Of a DNA stretch of 64,000 nt, positions 32,484 to 44,263 are shown piece by piece. Each line of letters starts with the position of its first letter. The stretch's first letter is position 1. The stretch comes from Rhipidocladum racemiflorum (Eukaryota > Streptophyta > Magnoliopsida > Poales > Poaceae). The stretch is from contig CM070571.1 in NCBI GenBank assembly GCA_036346355.1, positions 48,814,293-48,878,292 on the forward strand. Direction: 5' to 3'. Under the pieces are notes generated by a model that saw nothing but the letters and a program-made list of their open reading frames with translations, did no database searches and was not told where the DNA came from. The position numbers were made by a program, and so were the translations under genes.

Positions 32484-33900
32484 GTCACACGCATAAACAG
32501 GGGACACCTCCCCCTATTTATAACGAGTAACCCTAACAGAGTACGCATGCATGTCCACTTGGTCCAACATGACCCAATACATGCAAGCTACCCCAAACTA
32601 TTACAACTCTGCACGCGTATGGCTCACCTGCCATACTCACGTGACTAACTAGCATCCATGTGCACTGTTCTCTCACCCGAACGTCTCGCATGAAATTCTT
32701 GACCACTAGGACCTTAATTCCTCCCTGAATCTAGTCCTGAACCTCAGTTTCTTCGTGAACCTAATACCGATCCCGTCATCGACAACGTTCGCCTTCGAGC
32801 AACACCTGCACATGAACAATCTACAAAAATTCCGAGCACAAGTTCTTCCCAACTTGACTCAATTAGTCCATCCAACTACTCATACGAGCATTGCATACAA
32901 GTCAATCCAATTTTGAAATTGCAAAAACCTAACCCTAGAAAATCACATTCACGCCGGACAAAAAACATTAGTCCGGCGCATACAAGGAATCAATCCTTAA
33001 AAATACCGTTCACGCCGGACTGAAACTTTGGTCCGGCGTCACTCACGACGGACCGAAAAATTGGTCCGGCGTCACTCACGGCGGACCGAAAAATTGCTCC
33101 GGCGTACACGTGCCACGCTCGGTTTCAAAAGAAAACGATCCGACGCAAAGCCCTCAAAATCACGTTCACGGCGGACCAAAGAAATTTGGTTTGACGTACA
33201 TGCAAAACTTACTGTTTTTTGTAAAACTCAATCCATGCATATACGAAATTAGACCTCAAAATGCCGTTCACGACGGACCAAAAATTTGGTCCGACGGACA
33301 TACGAAATCAACTCTTGAAAAAACATTCACGACGGATGAAACAAAAGTGGTCCGGCGTAAGCAAGCATTTGCTAACTTGGTCCGGCGCAACAAGTCTCAA
33401 ATTCATATTCACGGCGGACCGAAAAATTTGGTCCGGCGCAAACATAAAACTCTCTGTTATTTGAAAATTTGGTTCGGCGCAAAGACACTCAAAATCACGT
33501 TCACGACGGACTGAAAATTTGGTCCGGCGTAAATGCGAAAAAACTCTGTTACTTCAACATCCAGTCCGGTGCAAGACACTCAAAACCACATTCACGCCAG
33601 ACTAATAAATTGGTCCGGCGCAAATGTGAAAAATCATATTCACGACGGACTGAAATATTTGGTCCAGCGCAGATGCGAGAAATGGTCCGACGCAAACGGA
33701 AAACATTCTGTTTTTCGAAGCACGTAACCAAAGCATATCACGAGCATGTCAATTGATCAAATCGAACAACACATGCACATGCACCACACAAGCCATGAGC
33801 ACAACCACTTTGCATTATCAAATTCATCATTATGCCAATTTTTCAGCACATGATTTCACAATCTATCACGCCCTGGGGAAAAATGCTCAGCTGATATTAC
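32484..33900 (-). repeat. Copia-type LTR-like block, right part, with palindrome array
   Basis: Continuation of 19250-19929 beyond element B. Its main feature is the array at 32953-33720. Dense GGTCCGGCG-type palindromes upstream of the promoter are a known hallmark of Sirevirus (copia) LTRs. A Sirevirus polyprotein in the matching minus orientation begins 650 bp further right, so this may be its 3' LTR. The right boundary near 33900 is approximate. Confidence 0.45.
32953..33720. repeat. Array of imperfect palindromes (GGCGGACC...GGTCCGGCG)
   Basis: At least ten copies of a 26-29 bp palindrome of the form ACG(C/G/A)CGGAC(C/T)-A-rich-TTGGTCCGGCG, at about 32953, 33012, 33046, 33078, 33166, 33268, 33329, 33410, 33502, 33592 and 33640, plus half copies (33376, 33470, 33561, 33681). 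Spacing is 32-60 bp and each is usually preceded by a TCA-type run such as AAAATCACGTTC. The short frames that cross it are repeat artefacts. Confidence 0.8.
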
Positions 33901-34556
33901 ATCTATTTTTACTTGACAATTTTTTAAATTAAGTAAAAACAGTATGGATAGAACTAGCTATGGTGGTTTATATATGCCATGCTAGTTTGAGGGAAGTTCC
34001 TTACATATACATGAGGGCCATCTGCATAACTCTTTTATGCATCGTAAACAGGCCTTTGGTACATTGGTTATCCAAATGGGGCCTATAATACATTGACAGA
34101 CACCAGATGAATGGCATTTTAGCCAGCCATCCAGCCACCTGGTATTGTTCTTAAAAATGTTAAATAGTACATGTTTGGTCACCCCATCTGCTAGTGATTA
34201 TGTGGGAACAGTGAGTGCACCTGTTCCTTGTGCACGACCCAGCAGACTTGTTTTTGGAACAGTACCACCTGGATAATCTGGCATCAACAATGTGCCAGTA
34301 TCAACTTAGATTCTTAGAAGGCCATCTGTAGCATAGCTCATTCCTTGAAGCAATCGTCCTGCATTTCATTGGCATGTTTGCGTAGACAATGCTCTGCACT
34401 CTACTGTTTGTTTGATAATTAGTCTCTATATGCAAATATTTGTATTTGAGTAAATTGGTGGCAATCAGTGGAGCATCAGGTGCCATTGCTCGCATGTTTC
34501 TTGACCAGGTTTTCATCCTTTCCCTCCCTCCATCCATCCCTCTGGCTCCCAAGTAT
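33900..34556. other. Unassigned stretch between LTR-like block and Sirevirus fragment
   Basis: No retrotransposon motif is recognised. It contains two short gene-like readings on the plus strand: VPCARPSRLVFGTVPPG at about 34213-34265, interrupted by TAA, then SGINNVPVST and a stop at 34305; and GASGAIARMFLDQ before a possible GTTTTC splice point near 34510. These could be remnants of a captured gene. I cannot name one. Confidence 0.3.
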
Positions 34557-35423
34557 ATCCGGTCTTGATGCGGTGAGGTACAAAAGTGAACCTATCATGC
34601 TTCTATATTCCTTTTGATCAACCGGCTCATCATCTTCATCTGGGTCAAGTGTGCAAGTGCTTTCCATGGGTGTCATGATTGGCTTGCTGTTTTCCCTCCC
34701 AAAACGATGTAGCAAGTCTTTCGTGTATTTACTTTGATGCACAAAAGTACCATCCTTTGTTTGCTTGATTTGAAGTCCCAAGAAGTATGTTAACTCACCC
34801 ATCATACTCATCTCAAATTCCGTTCTCATAGTTTCTGAAAACTCAGACACTAAAACATGAGAGAAACCACCAAAGATAATATCATCAACATAAATCTGAA
34901 CGAATGGTTGATCATTGCCTTGCTTGAGTAAAAAGAGAGTTTTGTCAACCTTTCCCATTGTAAACCCCTTCTCAAGTAAAAAGGTTTTTAGCCTATCATA
35001 CCATGCTCTAGGTGCTTGTTTAAAACCATACAAAGCTTTTGACAATTTGTACACATGATTTGGAAACTTGGGATTTTTAGAACCAGGTGGTTGCTTGACA
35101 TAAACCTCCTCATTTATGTAGCCATTAAGAAAAGCACTTTTCACAACCATTTGATACAATTTAAAACCTTTGGATGTAGCAAATGATAAAACGATTATAA
35201 TGTCTTCAATTCTAGCAACAGGAGCAAATGTTTCATTGAAATCTAAACCTTCAACTTGTATAAAACCTTGAGCAACCAGTCTAGCTTTGTTTCTAACAAC
35301 AATACCATCCTCACTTTGTTTATTTTTGAAAACCCATCTAGTTCCAATAATATTAAAATTAGGAGGAGGTGAAACTAGTTTCCAAACTTTATTTCGTTCA
35401 AAATTCTCCAATTCCTCATGCAT
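34557..35423 (-). pseudogene. Sirevirus reverse transcriptase (C-terminally truncated, Asp-to-Val)
   Basis: Frame opens MHEELENFERNKVWKLV and runs through NKARLVAQGF, NETFAPVARIEDI, YGFKQAPRAWYDRL and the catalytic QIYVDDIIFG to SLLYLTASRPDI. The first catalytic Asp, normally in QMDVKSAFLNG, is Val here (GTT for GAT at about 35146). The thumb and RNase H are lost after 34557, where unrelated sequence follows (the frame runs on for 27 spurious codons). It would have made cDNA from element RNA. Confidence 0.88.
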
Positions 35424-35737
35424 GGCATTGATCCAAGATTCGTCAGTTAATGCATGAGATATATCTTTGGGTTCAAAAGAAGCAATTAAAGTAGAATGAG
35501 CATGAGTATCAGAATGGATAAACCTGGACTAGGTGATTCTCTCATGTAAATCTCCAATCATCTGTTCAGGTGGATGACTTTTCTGAATGTGCAAGGGTGT
35601 CGTCACTTTAGAAACTTCTCCTTCTCCTTCTTCATTTCCATCATGTACAGATGATGTTGTAGCTTAAGGATGCTCAGCTGTAGGTGAGATAAAAGTAGAT
35701 GCAGAAGGTGCTACAGCTGATTGTGCATTAGGAAGAG

Positions 35738-36874
35738 TCAAGACCTCATCCTCAATAAAATCTTCATTGTCCTCAAAGATTTTCTCCCCTGAACATATGC
35801 ACCTGTACCTGCATCACTTAGACTAATGCCTGGACTAGCCTCATTAAAAGTAACTTCATAGGTTTCTACAATTTTATTAGTCCCCAAAACAAGCACTCGA
35901 TAGCCACGAGTATGAGCAGGATATCCAAGAAAAATACCATCAAGTGATCTAGCTTCAAACTTTTCAAGATTTCCAGATTTCAAGACAAAGCATTTGCATC
36001 CAAAAACTCTAAAGTGAGAAACAGTAGGCCTATGTCCAAACCGAAGTTCATATGGAACTTTACTCAATTTTGATCTAAAAAACACACGGTTTGAAACATA
36101 ATATGCAGTTGAAATAGCTTCAGCCCAAAATTTTCTAGGAGTGTGATGTTCATCTAGCATAGTTCTAGCCATCTCAACCAAAGTTCTATTTTTTCTTTCC
36201 ACCACACCATTCTGTTGAGGCACTCTAGGTGACGAAAATTGATGATCAATTCCTTTTTCAGCACAGAAGTAATCAAAAGAAGAATTTTTAAACTCAGTTC
36301 AATTATCACTTCGAATTGCTCTAAGAGCTCCTGGATGAGCAACAGAAATCCTAAGAACAAGACTTCTAAAATGACTGAAAGCCTCATCCTTAGATGCCAT
36401 AAAGTACACCCAAGAGTATCTAGAAAAATTATCAACAATAACAAGCACATACCATTTGCCTCCAAAGGATTGAACTCGAGATGGTCCAACCGTGTCAAGA
36501 TGTAGTAGCTGTCCTGGAGTGTTTGTCATCACTATGGTAAGAGGTGGATGTAAACCTGCAATCATCTTACCATATTTACACGAAGAGCATACTAAATTGC
36601 TATCACCTTTAAGCTTAGGCAAACCACGAATGAGATCTAAACCACTAACACGAGTGAGGTGATCAAAACCTACGTGACCAAGTCTACGATGCCAAAAGAA
36701 TAAATCTTTAGAAACATTGGCAACTAGACACCTATGCTTAGAAGAAGATGATACATCAAAATCATCTTTAAATACTCTTGCAAAGCGTGAAATCCTAAAA
36801 ACAAGGTCACCTGAAGGATCTAACACTTTGCATTCATTTTTCTTAAAGCTTATTTCAAGATCTTCATCAATCAT
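35738..36874 (-). pseudogene. Sirevirus integrase
   Basis: HHCC finger in LFFWHRRLGHVGFDHL...VCSSCKYGKM. Catalytic residues are visible as the Asp of LLHLDTVGP, the Asp of AIRSDN and the Glu of NGVVERKNRT, followed by HFRVFGCKCFVLK and FLGYPAHTRGYRVL. A stop replaces Gly in the SDN(G)TEF segment (TGA at about 36299), and a second break at about 36224 interrupts the PQQNG region. Confidence 0.88.
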
Positions 36875-37135
36875 TTATGAAACAGAAAGCAATATATTTT
36901 TCAAGTTTTCAACAAGAGCCACATCTTTGAACATAAACTTGTCACTCACCTTTACTGTACCTTTTGCCACAACAGAAGAGGAAGAAGCATCTCCAAAAGT
37001 AACACTTTCAGCACGAGATGCACGAGTGAGGGAGGAGAACCAATTCTTATCTCCGGACATGTGGCGTGAGCATCCGGAATCCACTAGCCATATGTTCTCC
37101 TTCCTCGCGCGAGAAGCCTACATAGGAAAGCATGT
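36875..37135 (-). pseudogene. Sirevirus protease
   Basis: Active-site motif DSGCSRHMSGDK at about 37045-37081, followed by VTFGDASSSSVVAKGTV and an ILLSVS segment, the expected copia protease layout. A TAA/TGA region near 36875 separates it from integrase. It would process the polyprotein. Confidence 0.85.
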
Positions 37136-38819
37136 CGAGGTCTCAGTACTGGGGTTAGAAATCAAATTTTTGGGAATCCAGTACTAAGACACACGATGCA
37201 ACAAGGCAGGCACAATACGAGTATTTTTATGCATAAAATTAGATTTGCTCTTCCCCGTGTTTTTAGCAACAAAAGATGCTTGTTTCACCCTAGGCACATA
37301 ATGAGAAGCAAAGTGTGCCTGTCTGAAATTAAACTTAGCCTTAGCTCTTTCTTTTTTTTTTGTTGTTTGGCCAGTCTAAAGCAAAAATCTACTAAATGTC
37401 CATCTGTACCACAATGAGTGCAAGTGTACTTAACATGATGTTTTTCTTTAACAGTAGAAGCACATTTTGCATTCATCACAGGGGAAGATAAAAGACCAGC
37501 AGATTTAAAGTAAATTTTCTTAGGCTCATTAAGAATCTCAATTTTGTCATTGCAAGGAGCCTGAACAACAATGTGAGGTTTAGTTTCATATGAAGCACAA
37601 GGATCAAAACCTAAACCTTTCTTGTTTGAGCTAACCTTAGATTTGTCCAAAATTATATTCAAATTTTTCTTGCCATTAGTGAACCGTTCTAAGGGATTTT
37701 GCAAGTAATCAACTTTACGAGAAATCATGAGACAATTATTGCAAGGAATATCAACCTTCCCCTTTTGCTTACGACAAGAAGAGCATTAAAGAACCTCATG
37801 TGTAAGCAGATCATCAGTCAATTGAGAAACCCTAGCATTTTCATCTTTCAATTTCAATTCAAGATTTGAGCATTTAGAACAAAGAAGTTGAACCATGCAA
37901 ATCATCAGTGGAACAGCTAGCATGTTTAACATGTTTCTCATTTTTCTCATTTTGGTGTAATAAGAAGGCATGTTCTTTCCTAAGCAAGATGAGCTCATTG
38001 TTAATTAAGTCACATGATTTGCAAGTATCATTATCAGGAATCAAAGCCTTAAGTCTAGCCATTTCAGCATTCAATGATTCAACAATAAAATCATGTTTCT
38101 TAATTTTCTTGTCACGTTTATCAAGCAATTTACCAAGTCGAGTAACCGCAATAGCTAATTCATCATATGAAGGATCTACCTCATTGAAGTCGCTGTCATG
38201 ATTATCCTCGGTGAAGCTATCCTTGCTGCTAGCCATGAGACACAACCCCATCAAATTATGCTTTCTTGGAGTTGCATCGTCTTCGCTGCTTTCCGAATCC
38301 ACATCGCTCAAATTGACTTGTTCAAGAGCGGAAAGAACTCGATGGACAACCTTACGGTTGATGAAGTTCTTCTTCTTTTTATCACTTGGAGAGAACTTCT
38401 TTTCTTTTCTATTGTCCTTCTCCTCCCTTGATGCTTTTCCTGCAAGTTTAGAACAATTTGAGCGAATGTGGTTGAGATCACCACACTCATAGCACCTTGG
38501 AGGACCACCGCCTACTCTCTTTCTCATTCTGACCTTTTGCAAAGCTTTATTAAAGCGACAAGAGAGTAGTGCCAAATCTTCTTCAGGAAATTCTTCAATT
38601 TGCTCATCAGTTAAAGACGACAAGGAGGACAAAGCAAAGCTAGAAGAAGAATTTGCATTTGACATGTTAGGGTTAGAGATCAAAGTAATTGATTTAAAAT
38701 TACCCTTCTTGGCAAGAACATCTAACTCATGAGTCTTTAGCTTAGAATAAAGAACATCTAATGTGAGTGTGCTCATGATAGTAGATTCTTGTATAGATGT
38801 TACTTTCATCTCCCACACC
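37136..38819 (-). pseudogene. Sirevirus gag (N-terminus lost)
   Basis: Reads from VWEMKVTSIQES at 38819 through LYSKLKTHELDVLAKK, LTDEQIEEFPEEDLALL, a CCHC finger CYECGDLNHIRSNC near 38460-38500, a Lys-rich region, a Ser/Asp-rich region and an Asp/Lys coiled segment. After breaks near 37790 and 37728 comes a second finger CTHCGTDGHLVDFC near 37385-37425. Two zinc fingers and a very long gag suit Sireviruses. The first part of gag is removed by the LTR-A insertion. Confidence 0.82.
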
Positions 38820-41056
38820 TGTAACACCCCAGCATCTAGCATGCCTGAATGCTACCAAACATAGGCTAAACAACATCTAAATACCATAAATTAAGATAAA
38901 TTATAGCAAAGGAGTAAATGCTAAAACCGAAAATCTCGGCAGCATTTCCTTTGTTTTTCCATGGTACGGAGCATCAACAATAATATCACAAGATATATCC
39001 CAATGGGAAGCATCTAAACAACGATAACCGGTGACACAGCAGCAATTTAAGTCTAGCATATCAAATTTTAGCCATACTATGATATAAAACGAAGTAATGG
39101 ATGTAAACAAGCACATGAACAAATCATAATCCTAGTTTCACCACACTAGATTCATGATCACAAATCCGAAAGGTAAATATTGTCTAATTGTGTGGAGATT
39201 ATGTGATGATGTGCCGCTAAGCCCCTTTCCCGCATGTCGGTGTCAAGGTACCTAAGAAAAACAATATAAACACAAGCATGAGTTCATCACTCAGCAAGTA
39301 TACTGCAATGGACTGAAAAAACAATTCAATGCTAACATCATCACATACCATGCTTAATATCATGATCAAGTCATAAATCCATATACAATATCATATCCAT
39401 GTCTCAATCTCATTGTACTTATTTCATTAACATCATGTATGCAATGCAATGTACATGTCTCCTGAAAGCATATACCGGTATTGCTGAGTGCACACTCGTC
39501 GGCGTGCACCCTCTTCCCCCTTCCATCCCGTAGATGGAGGGTGCCTACTCCTCGCTTCCAATCACCACGGTGGATGGAATCACGAGGTAGGACTTACTCA
39601 GTGGCTCTCCGGATTAGTCATAACTTTCTCACCGACCTTACTGGACTAGTTATGACTTTCTCACCGACCGGCCCAGATCACATGCCATGTATGAGATTAT
39701 GCCATAAACATAAACAACTTGCATCAAACTGAACTAAACAAGGCATAGCATCATAGTAATCCAATTTCATTATAACATGGGCAAGCACTAATCATGGCAA
39801 GATATCACAACATGTAATCATGACAAGGTAGCACATCATGTAAACAAATTTGCACCTAGTCACAATTAGCAACATACAACGCTGCCCATTACAATAAACT
39901 TGCCTTAACCTCGGGCGACGGATTGGCGAGAGGTTGAGGGCACTCCCGGGGTCACACCACCTGCACAAACATACCACACACTCAAAACGTGCCCACAAAA
40001 CAGTACGCAATTGCCCATCCACCCCGACTTCGCAAACTACTCCCCAAACCGAAAAACAGATACTCTGTCCCAACGGGAGAGCAGCCTTCGGAACACCATA
40101 ACTTGGGCTTAACAACTTCAAATCAAGTAAAAGAGTACACCATCGCGAAGCTTAGGAAATTTACTAGCTTTTTCTAAGTATTGGGAAAAACTGATTCGGC
40201 CTCTAAAGTGGTTTAATCTACAGAATACCGTGATCTATTCCAATCTCGTCACAGTTTTGAACACGTTCGGTAAAACGAGCATAACTTTCAAACGGCTGGG
40301 CGGAATTGGATATTCTTTATGTCCAATTAAAGGTATTGAAGTTACCTACAACTTCTTCAACAGGCGAACGACCAAATTCCGAATGTAAAATCGCGAAAAC
40401 TGGAATCCTAGGTCGACTGCACAATCTGCCCAAAGCAGAGAACGTGGCAAACTCTAGTTTTCATCTAATCTACCCAATCACAGCACCACCACTTGATATA
40501 AAAGCATAAAAGCAACCCCTAGAACAGCACCTATACCATCCCCAAGGATCACCCATAACATACCTCTTCCCGATGAACGACGAACGCGAAAATCATTCCT
40601 CCCGGTTCACCCGATCTCCTTCCTCGCTCCAAATCCACCGGATCTCCTCGTCGCGGAGCGCTCCAATGGTGAAAACAGCAGAATGGCAAGATGGGGAGCA
40701 CCCCTAGGACAGCAAGGGAGGTGGAGAGGGGAGGGGGAGGTGTGGGGCGCAAGGGGGAAGGAGATGGGGGAGGCGGCGCACCAAGGGAGAGGGAGGGGGT
40801 GGCGGCAACCAAGGGGAGAAGGGGAGGCTGCTAGGGCAGCAGGGGGGCGCACCAAGGGCTTCATGCTGCCCCCCTCTCCCCTCATGGGCCAGAGAGCCCC
40901 ACTTTTGGCCCACGAGGGGTCCCCCCTAAGGCCCAACATGCCCCGGAAAGGCCCAAACTCCCGAAATCAGCCCGGAAACGCGATTAAATCTCATAGCGAA
41001 AGGTTTTAACCTCCATTTTCACATTTTATAATGTTTTGACCTTCCGTAGTGTCACA
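38820..41056 (-). mobile_element. Solo LTR-A
   Basis: 2,237 bp, plus strand TGTAACACCCCAGC to GTAGTGTCACA. No primer-binding site on its left and no polypurine tract on its right, so it is a solo LTR. ACACC occurs directly before (38815-38819) and directly after (41057-41061), the size of an LTR-retrotransposon target duplication. The left flank is Sirevirus gag and the right flank is element C integrase. It is more diverged than the other LTR-A copies. The G-rich plus-strand tract is at 40690-40860. Confidence 0.85.
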
Positions 41057-41061
41057 ACACC

Positions 41062-41967
41062 GACATGTCCGAAACACTAAGCTTTATATGTCAAGGATTG
41101 TCTGTTTGCATGGAGTGTCGAAGAAGATAGTGTCAGACAGAGGTACCCAATTTACCTCGAGGTTCTAGAATAAGTTGCATGAAGCCATGAGAACCCATTT
41201 GAACTTTACCATAGCTTATCATTTGCAGACAGATGGTCAGACCGAAAGGCTCAATCAAATTCTAGAGGATATGCTAAGAGCTTGTGCATTAGATTGCCGT
41301 ATGCTGAGTTCAGCTGTAATAACATTTATCATGCAAGTTTGCAAATGTCACCATTTGAAGTTTTATATGGTTAACCCTGTTGTACGTTATTGAACTGGAA
41401 TGAGATAGGGGAGCGTCTTGTCTTTGGACCGAACATTCTCAAGAAAGCTGAATAGCAGATAGCCATGATCAGAGAGAGGTTGAAGATTGCTCAATCAAGA
41501 AAGAAAAGTTATCTTGATAACCATCGCAGAGAATTGAGCTTTGAACGTGGAGATTTTGTATACCTTAGAGTTACACCTCTCAAGGGAGTCAAAAGGTTCC
41601 ACGCAAAAGGGAAGCTTGCACTAAGATATGTTGGTCTGTTCAAGGTCTTGAATTGTAGAGGTGAAGTTGCTTATCAGTTGGAATTACCGCAGTCATTGGC
41701 AGGAGTACATGATGTGTTCCATGTGTCACAACTGAAGAAGTGCCTTCGAGTGCCAGATAAGCAAACACCTTTAGAGGCAATTGAGCTGCGAGAAGATTTG
41801 ACCTACAAAAAACACCCAGTCAAGATTTTAGACACAATGGATTGAGAGACAAGTAACAAATCAGACCTCTTCTGCAGAGTTCAGTGGATTAATCGCTCAG
41901 AAAGTGAAGCAACTTGGGAGCGTGAAGAAGACCTGAAGAAAGAGTTTCATGACCTATTTCTTAGTTA
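41062..41967 (+). pseudogene. Element C integrase C-terminal half and chromodomain
   Basis: Starts within the integrase core at LYMSRIVCLHGVSKKIVSDR (second catalytic Asp present) and continues QTDGQTERLNQILEDMLRA (catalytic Glu region). A clean 126-codon frame at 41465-41845 follows (RELSFERGDFVYLRVTPLK, then VAYQLELPQSL, VFHVSQLKKCLRVPD). The chromodomain follows as VKILDTMD, a TGA where element B has CGA (Arg), then FCRVQWINRSESEATWERE. It aligns with 28100-29000 of element B. The TGA is a C-to-T change at a CpG site, as expected from methylated DNA. Confidence 0.85.
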
Positions 41968-41996
41968 GCCCTAAATCTCGGGGTCAAGATTTCATT

Positions 41997-42008
41997 AAGG
42001 GGGACGTT
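41997..42008 (+). promoter_or_regulatory. Polypurine tract of element C
   Basis: AAGGGGGACGTT directly before the LTR start at 42009. Confidence 0.8.
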
Positions 42009-43182
42009 TGTAACACCCCAATTTTTTCTTTTCCAGCATTTAATGTGTATTTGAAATTTTGGAATTTTCTGGGATTTATTTGGATTTAATTTGAATTAAG
42101 TCTATTATTGGATTATTTAAATTTTGGATAAGTTTATATAAAGTTTTGTTGGAAATATTTTATTTAAGTTCAAAATGTCTCAAAATATTTTCTATAATTT
42201 TTCTAGTATTTTTATTACCTTAAATGAATTATCTTAATTATTGGAATTACTTAAAATGGGAAATTGCTGGAAAATCTGGAACAGTACTTTGGCCGAAACC
42301 CTAGTGGGCTTGGGCTGAGCCCAACCGGCCTGCACCGCCGGCCTGACCGCAGCTAACCGTAAGCCACGGTGAATGTCCACCGTCGATCTGGAATCGCGCT
42401 GTTGAGATTGAGCCATGTGTGCACCTACGCGGAGCCGCTGGATCTGGGACACGCGTTCGGTTGGGATGACGCCGCGTCGACTCCATATTTGGGTCGGAGA
42501 GCACCGCCGCGCTTCGCTGTGCTTTTCGGAATCCCCGCCCTACACAGAAGCCGAGAAGCTATTTAATGCGCCGTAATACCACATTGTGAAGCGCACCTTG
42601 CACCGCACCTGCTGCACTAGGTCATGCCCGCCAAGATGCCCTAGCATGTCTGCGATTTCTCACTAAAGTTGCAGCACCACTGCTTCGGGATTGGCCAATT
42701 TCCACCGCCGTCCGTTATCGTCCGCCACGCCGAAGACCAAATCCAAAGTCCCTACGACAAGGCACTTCCGAGGGGGTATTTAACTTCACAGGAGAAGCCC
42801 TGCAGCACCGCTACACATGTCATTGTCCTAAGCTCCGGTACCTCCATTTGTTGTGCCACCATGGACCTGAGCGGGACCGTGGACCGGGCGCATGCACCGA
42901 GGGCTACATGTTGGCACCAGAGCGTGCCACATGTCCAATGACGTCATGATGACGCAATATTCGGAATTCCTAGTACAAAAATAATTCATTTAATTCGATT
43001 TATTCTTTTAAATATGTTTTCAAACTTTGGATTGCTTGTTCTTGCTCATACGAACTCCGGTTGAGGTGATTCCAGAGCCTAAAAATTTGTGAAACTGTGC
43101 TCTATTTAATGATGAATTTTATTTAATTTTTTGGAGGATTTATCTCTCTGTTTTTGGGTATTTATTGCTTTTGTGCTCCTTT

Positions 43183-43341
43183 CGCGTAGATGTCGAAGTG
43201 CCGGAAAGGTACGAGGGTGAAGTGCTGACACAAGAAGGTTCAGGGCAAGACCAAGACCTTTTCCAAGGCAAGTTGTGCTTTGAACATGTTGATCCCACTT
43301 TTAAAATTTATGATATTTCAAATTATTGCATGCTAGTTTGA
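43183..43341 (+). CDS. LTR-encoded small ORF, block 1 (LTR-C version)
   Basis: A 53-codon frame ending in TGA: RVDVEVPERYEGEVLTQ, then a GSGQDQDLFQGKLCFEHVD segment. It lines up with the LTR-B frame with one fewer codon in the TQ...QDQ linker, an in-frame length change. Many of the base differences fall at third positions (GAC/GAT, GTT/GTC, GAA/GAG, GGA/GGT). The hydrophobic N-terminal part of the B version is not in frame here; GCGTAG just upstream could be a splice acceptor. Function unknown. Confidence 0.4.
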   Translation, partial: RVDVEVPERYEGEVLTQEGSGQDQDLFQGKLCFEHVDPTFKIYDISNYCMLV

Positions 43342-44263
43342 ATTAAAATGATTTCAATTAATTTTGGGAATAGATAAACCACCCATTTGAATTATGCCAC
43401 CTTGTCTTTGTTGATTGTATGCCATGATTCATTTGTCACACTAGATTATGGAATAATAGTTGGACACTAATAATTTGCCAACATCGGTTAATTAGACCGT
43501 AAATAGTTTGCTTAGCCATGCATTGTGTTATTGATACAATATTGGAATGTCAAAGTTAAATCTTGACTTAACGAGATATGGAACATGTTTATGAAAATGT
43601 GACGTGTTATTGATGATATTGATGGCACGTTGTGGATGGTAATGAACTGGGGTGATAAAATGATTTAGATCAGGGCAAGTGGCAAGAGTTTTATTGGTGG
43701 GCCCAGAGTGGCACTTGGGCTGTCGCATTTGGTTTGATGATTTGATTATTTGAGAATCTTTCTAGAAGTCTTGTCTTGGTCAATTAAGGACTTAACCTTG
43801 TAAGAATTTGAATGGAGTCTATCATACAATATGTTTGGAATGGGATAGACCTAGCTGATTAATTTGTGATGTCTATATTTTTGTACTATCACGGTGGTGT
43901 GAGTCCCGGGTGTACGGGTAGTCTCACATGGCGCAATAGGGGGCCCTGAGTGTGGTAACCAGTCCCTTTAATGTTGAAACCTTACGGGCAGTACTGGGTT
44001 TAGAAGGAGCATTGTAAAGGCTTTGTTACAGTCACTCGCCTTGGTGGTGTTTGTTTGTATCTTGTGGGTAAAGTGTATAACCTCTGCAGAGTGTCAAAAC
44101 TATTTGAATAGCCGTGTCCGCGATATTAAATAATGCTCGGGGATTATAGCCAAGGGTTAGACTTTGCTAAAATGAATTTGGGATGGTGGACATTTTGTGC
44201 AATTATGGAAATTGATTAAGGAGGATAAATGCTTTACTTGAGAAACAATTGTGAAAGTTATTA

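Larger units (their letters stand above)
34557..38819 (-). mobile_element. Sirevirus-type Ty1/copia element, internal fragment
   Basis: Read right to left: gag with two CCHC-type fingers, protease, integrase, reverse transcriptase, which is the copia order (integrase before RT). Long gag and wording such as APRAWYDRL, YPAHTRGYRV and VPQQNGVVERKNRT are typical of grass Sireviruses (Maximus/SIRE lineage). The RNase H and any envelope-like ORF are missing; the RT ends abruptly after TASRPDI at 34557. The gag N-terminus is cut by LTR-A at 38820. Several in-frame stops are present, so it is dead. Confidence 0.85.

Noticed and set aside
33028..33756. Basic open frames rich in RR and WSG repeats
   Set aside because: Produced by translating the palindrome array; the repeated peptides are just the repeat unit read in each frame.
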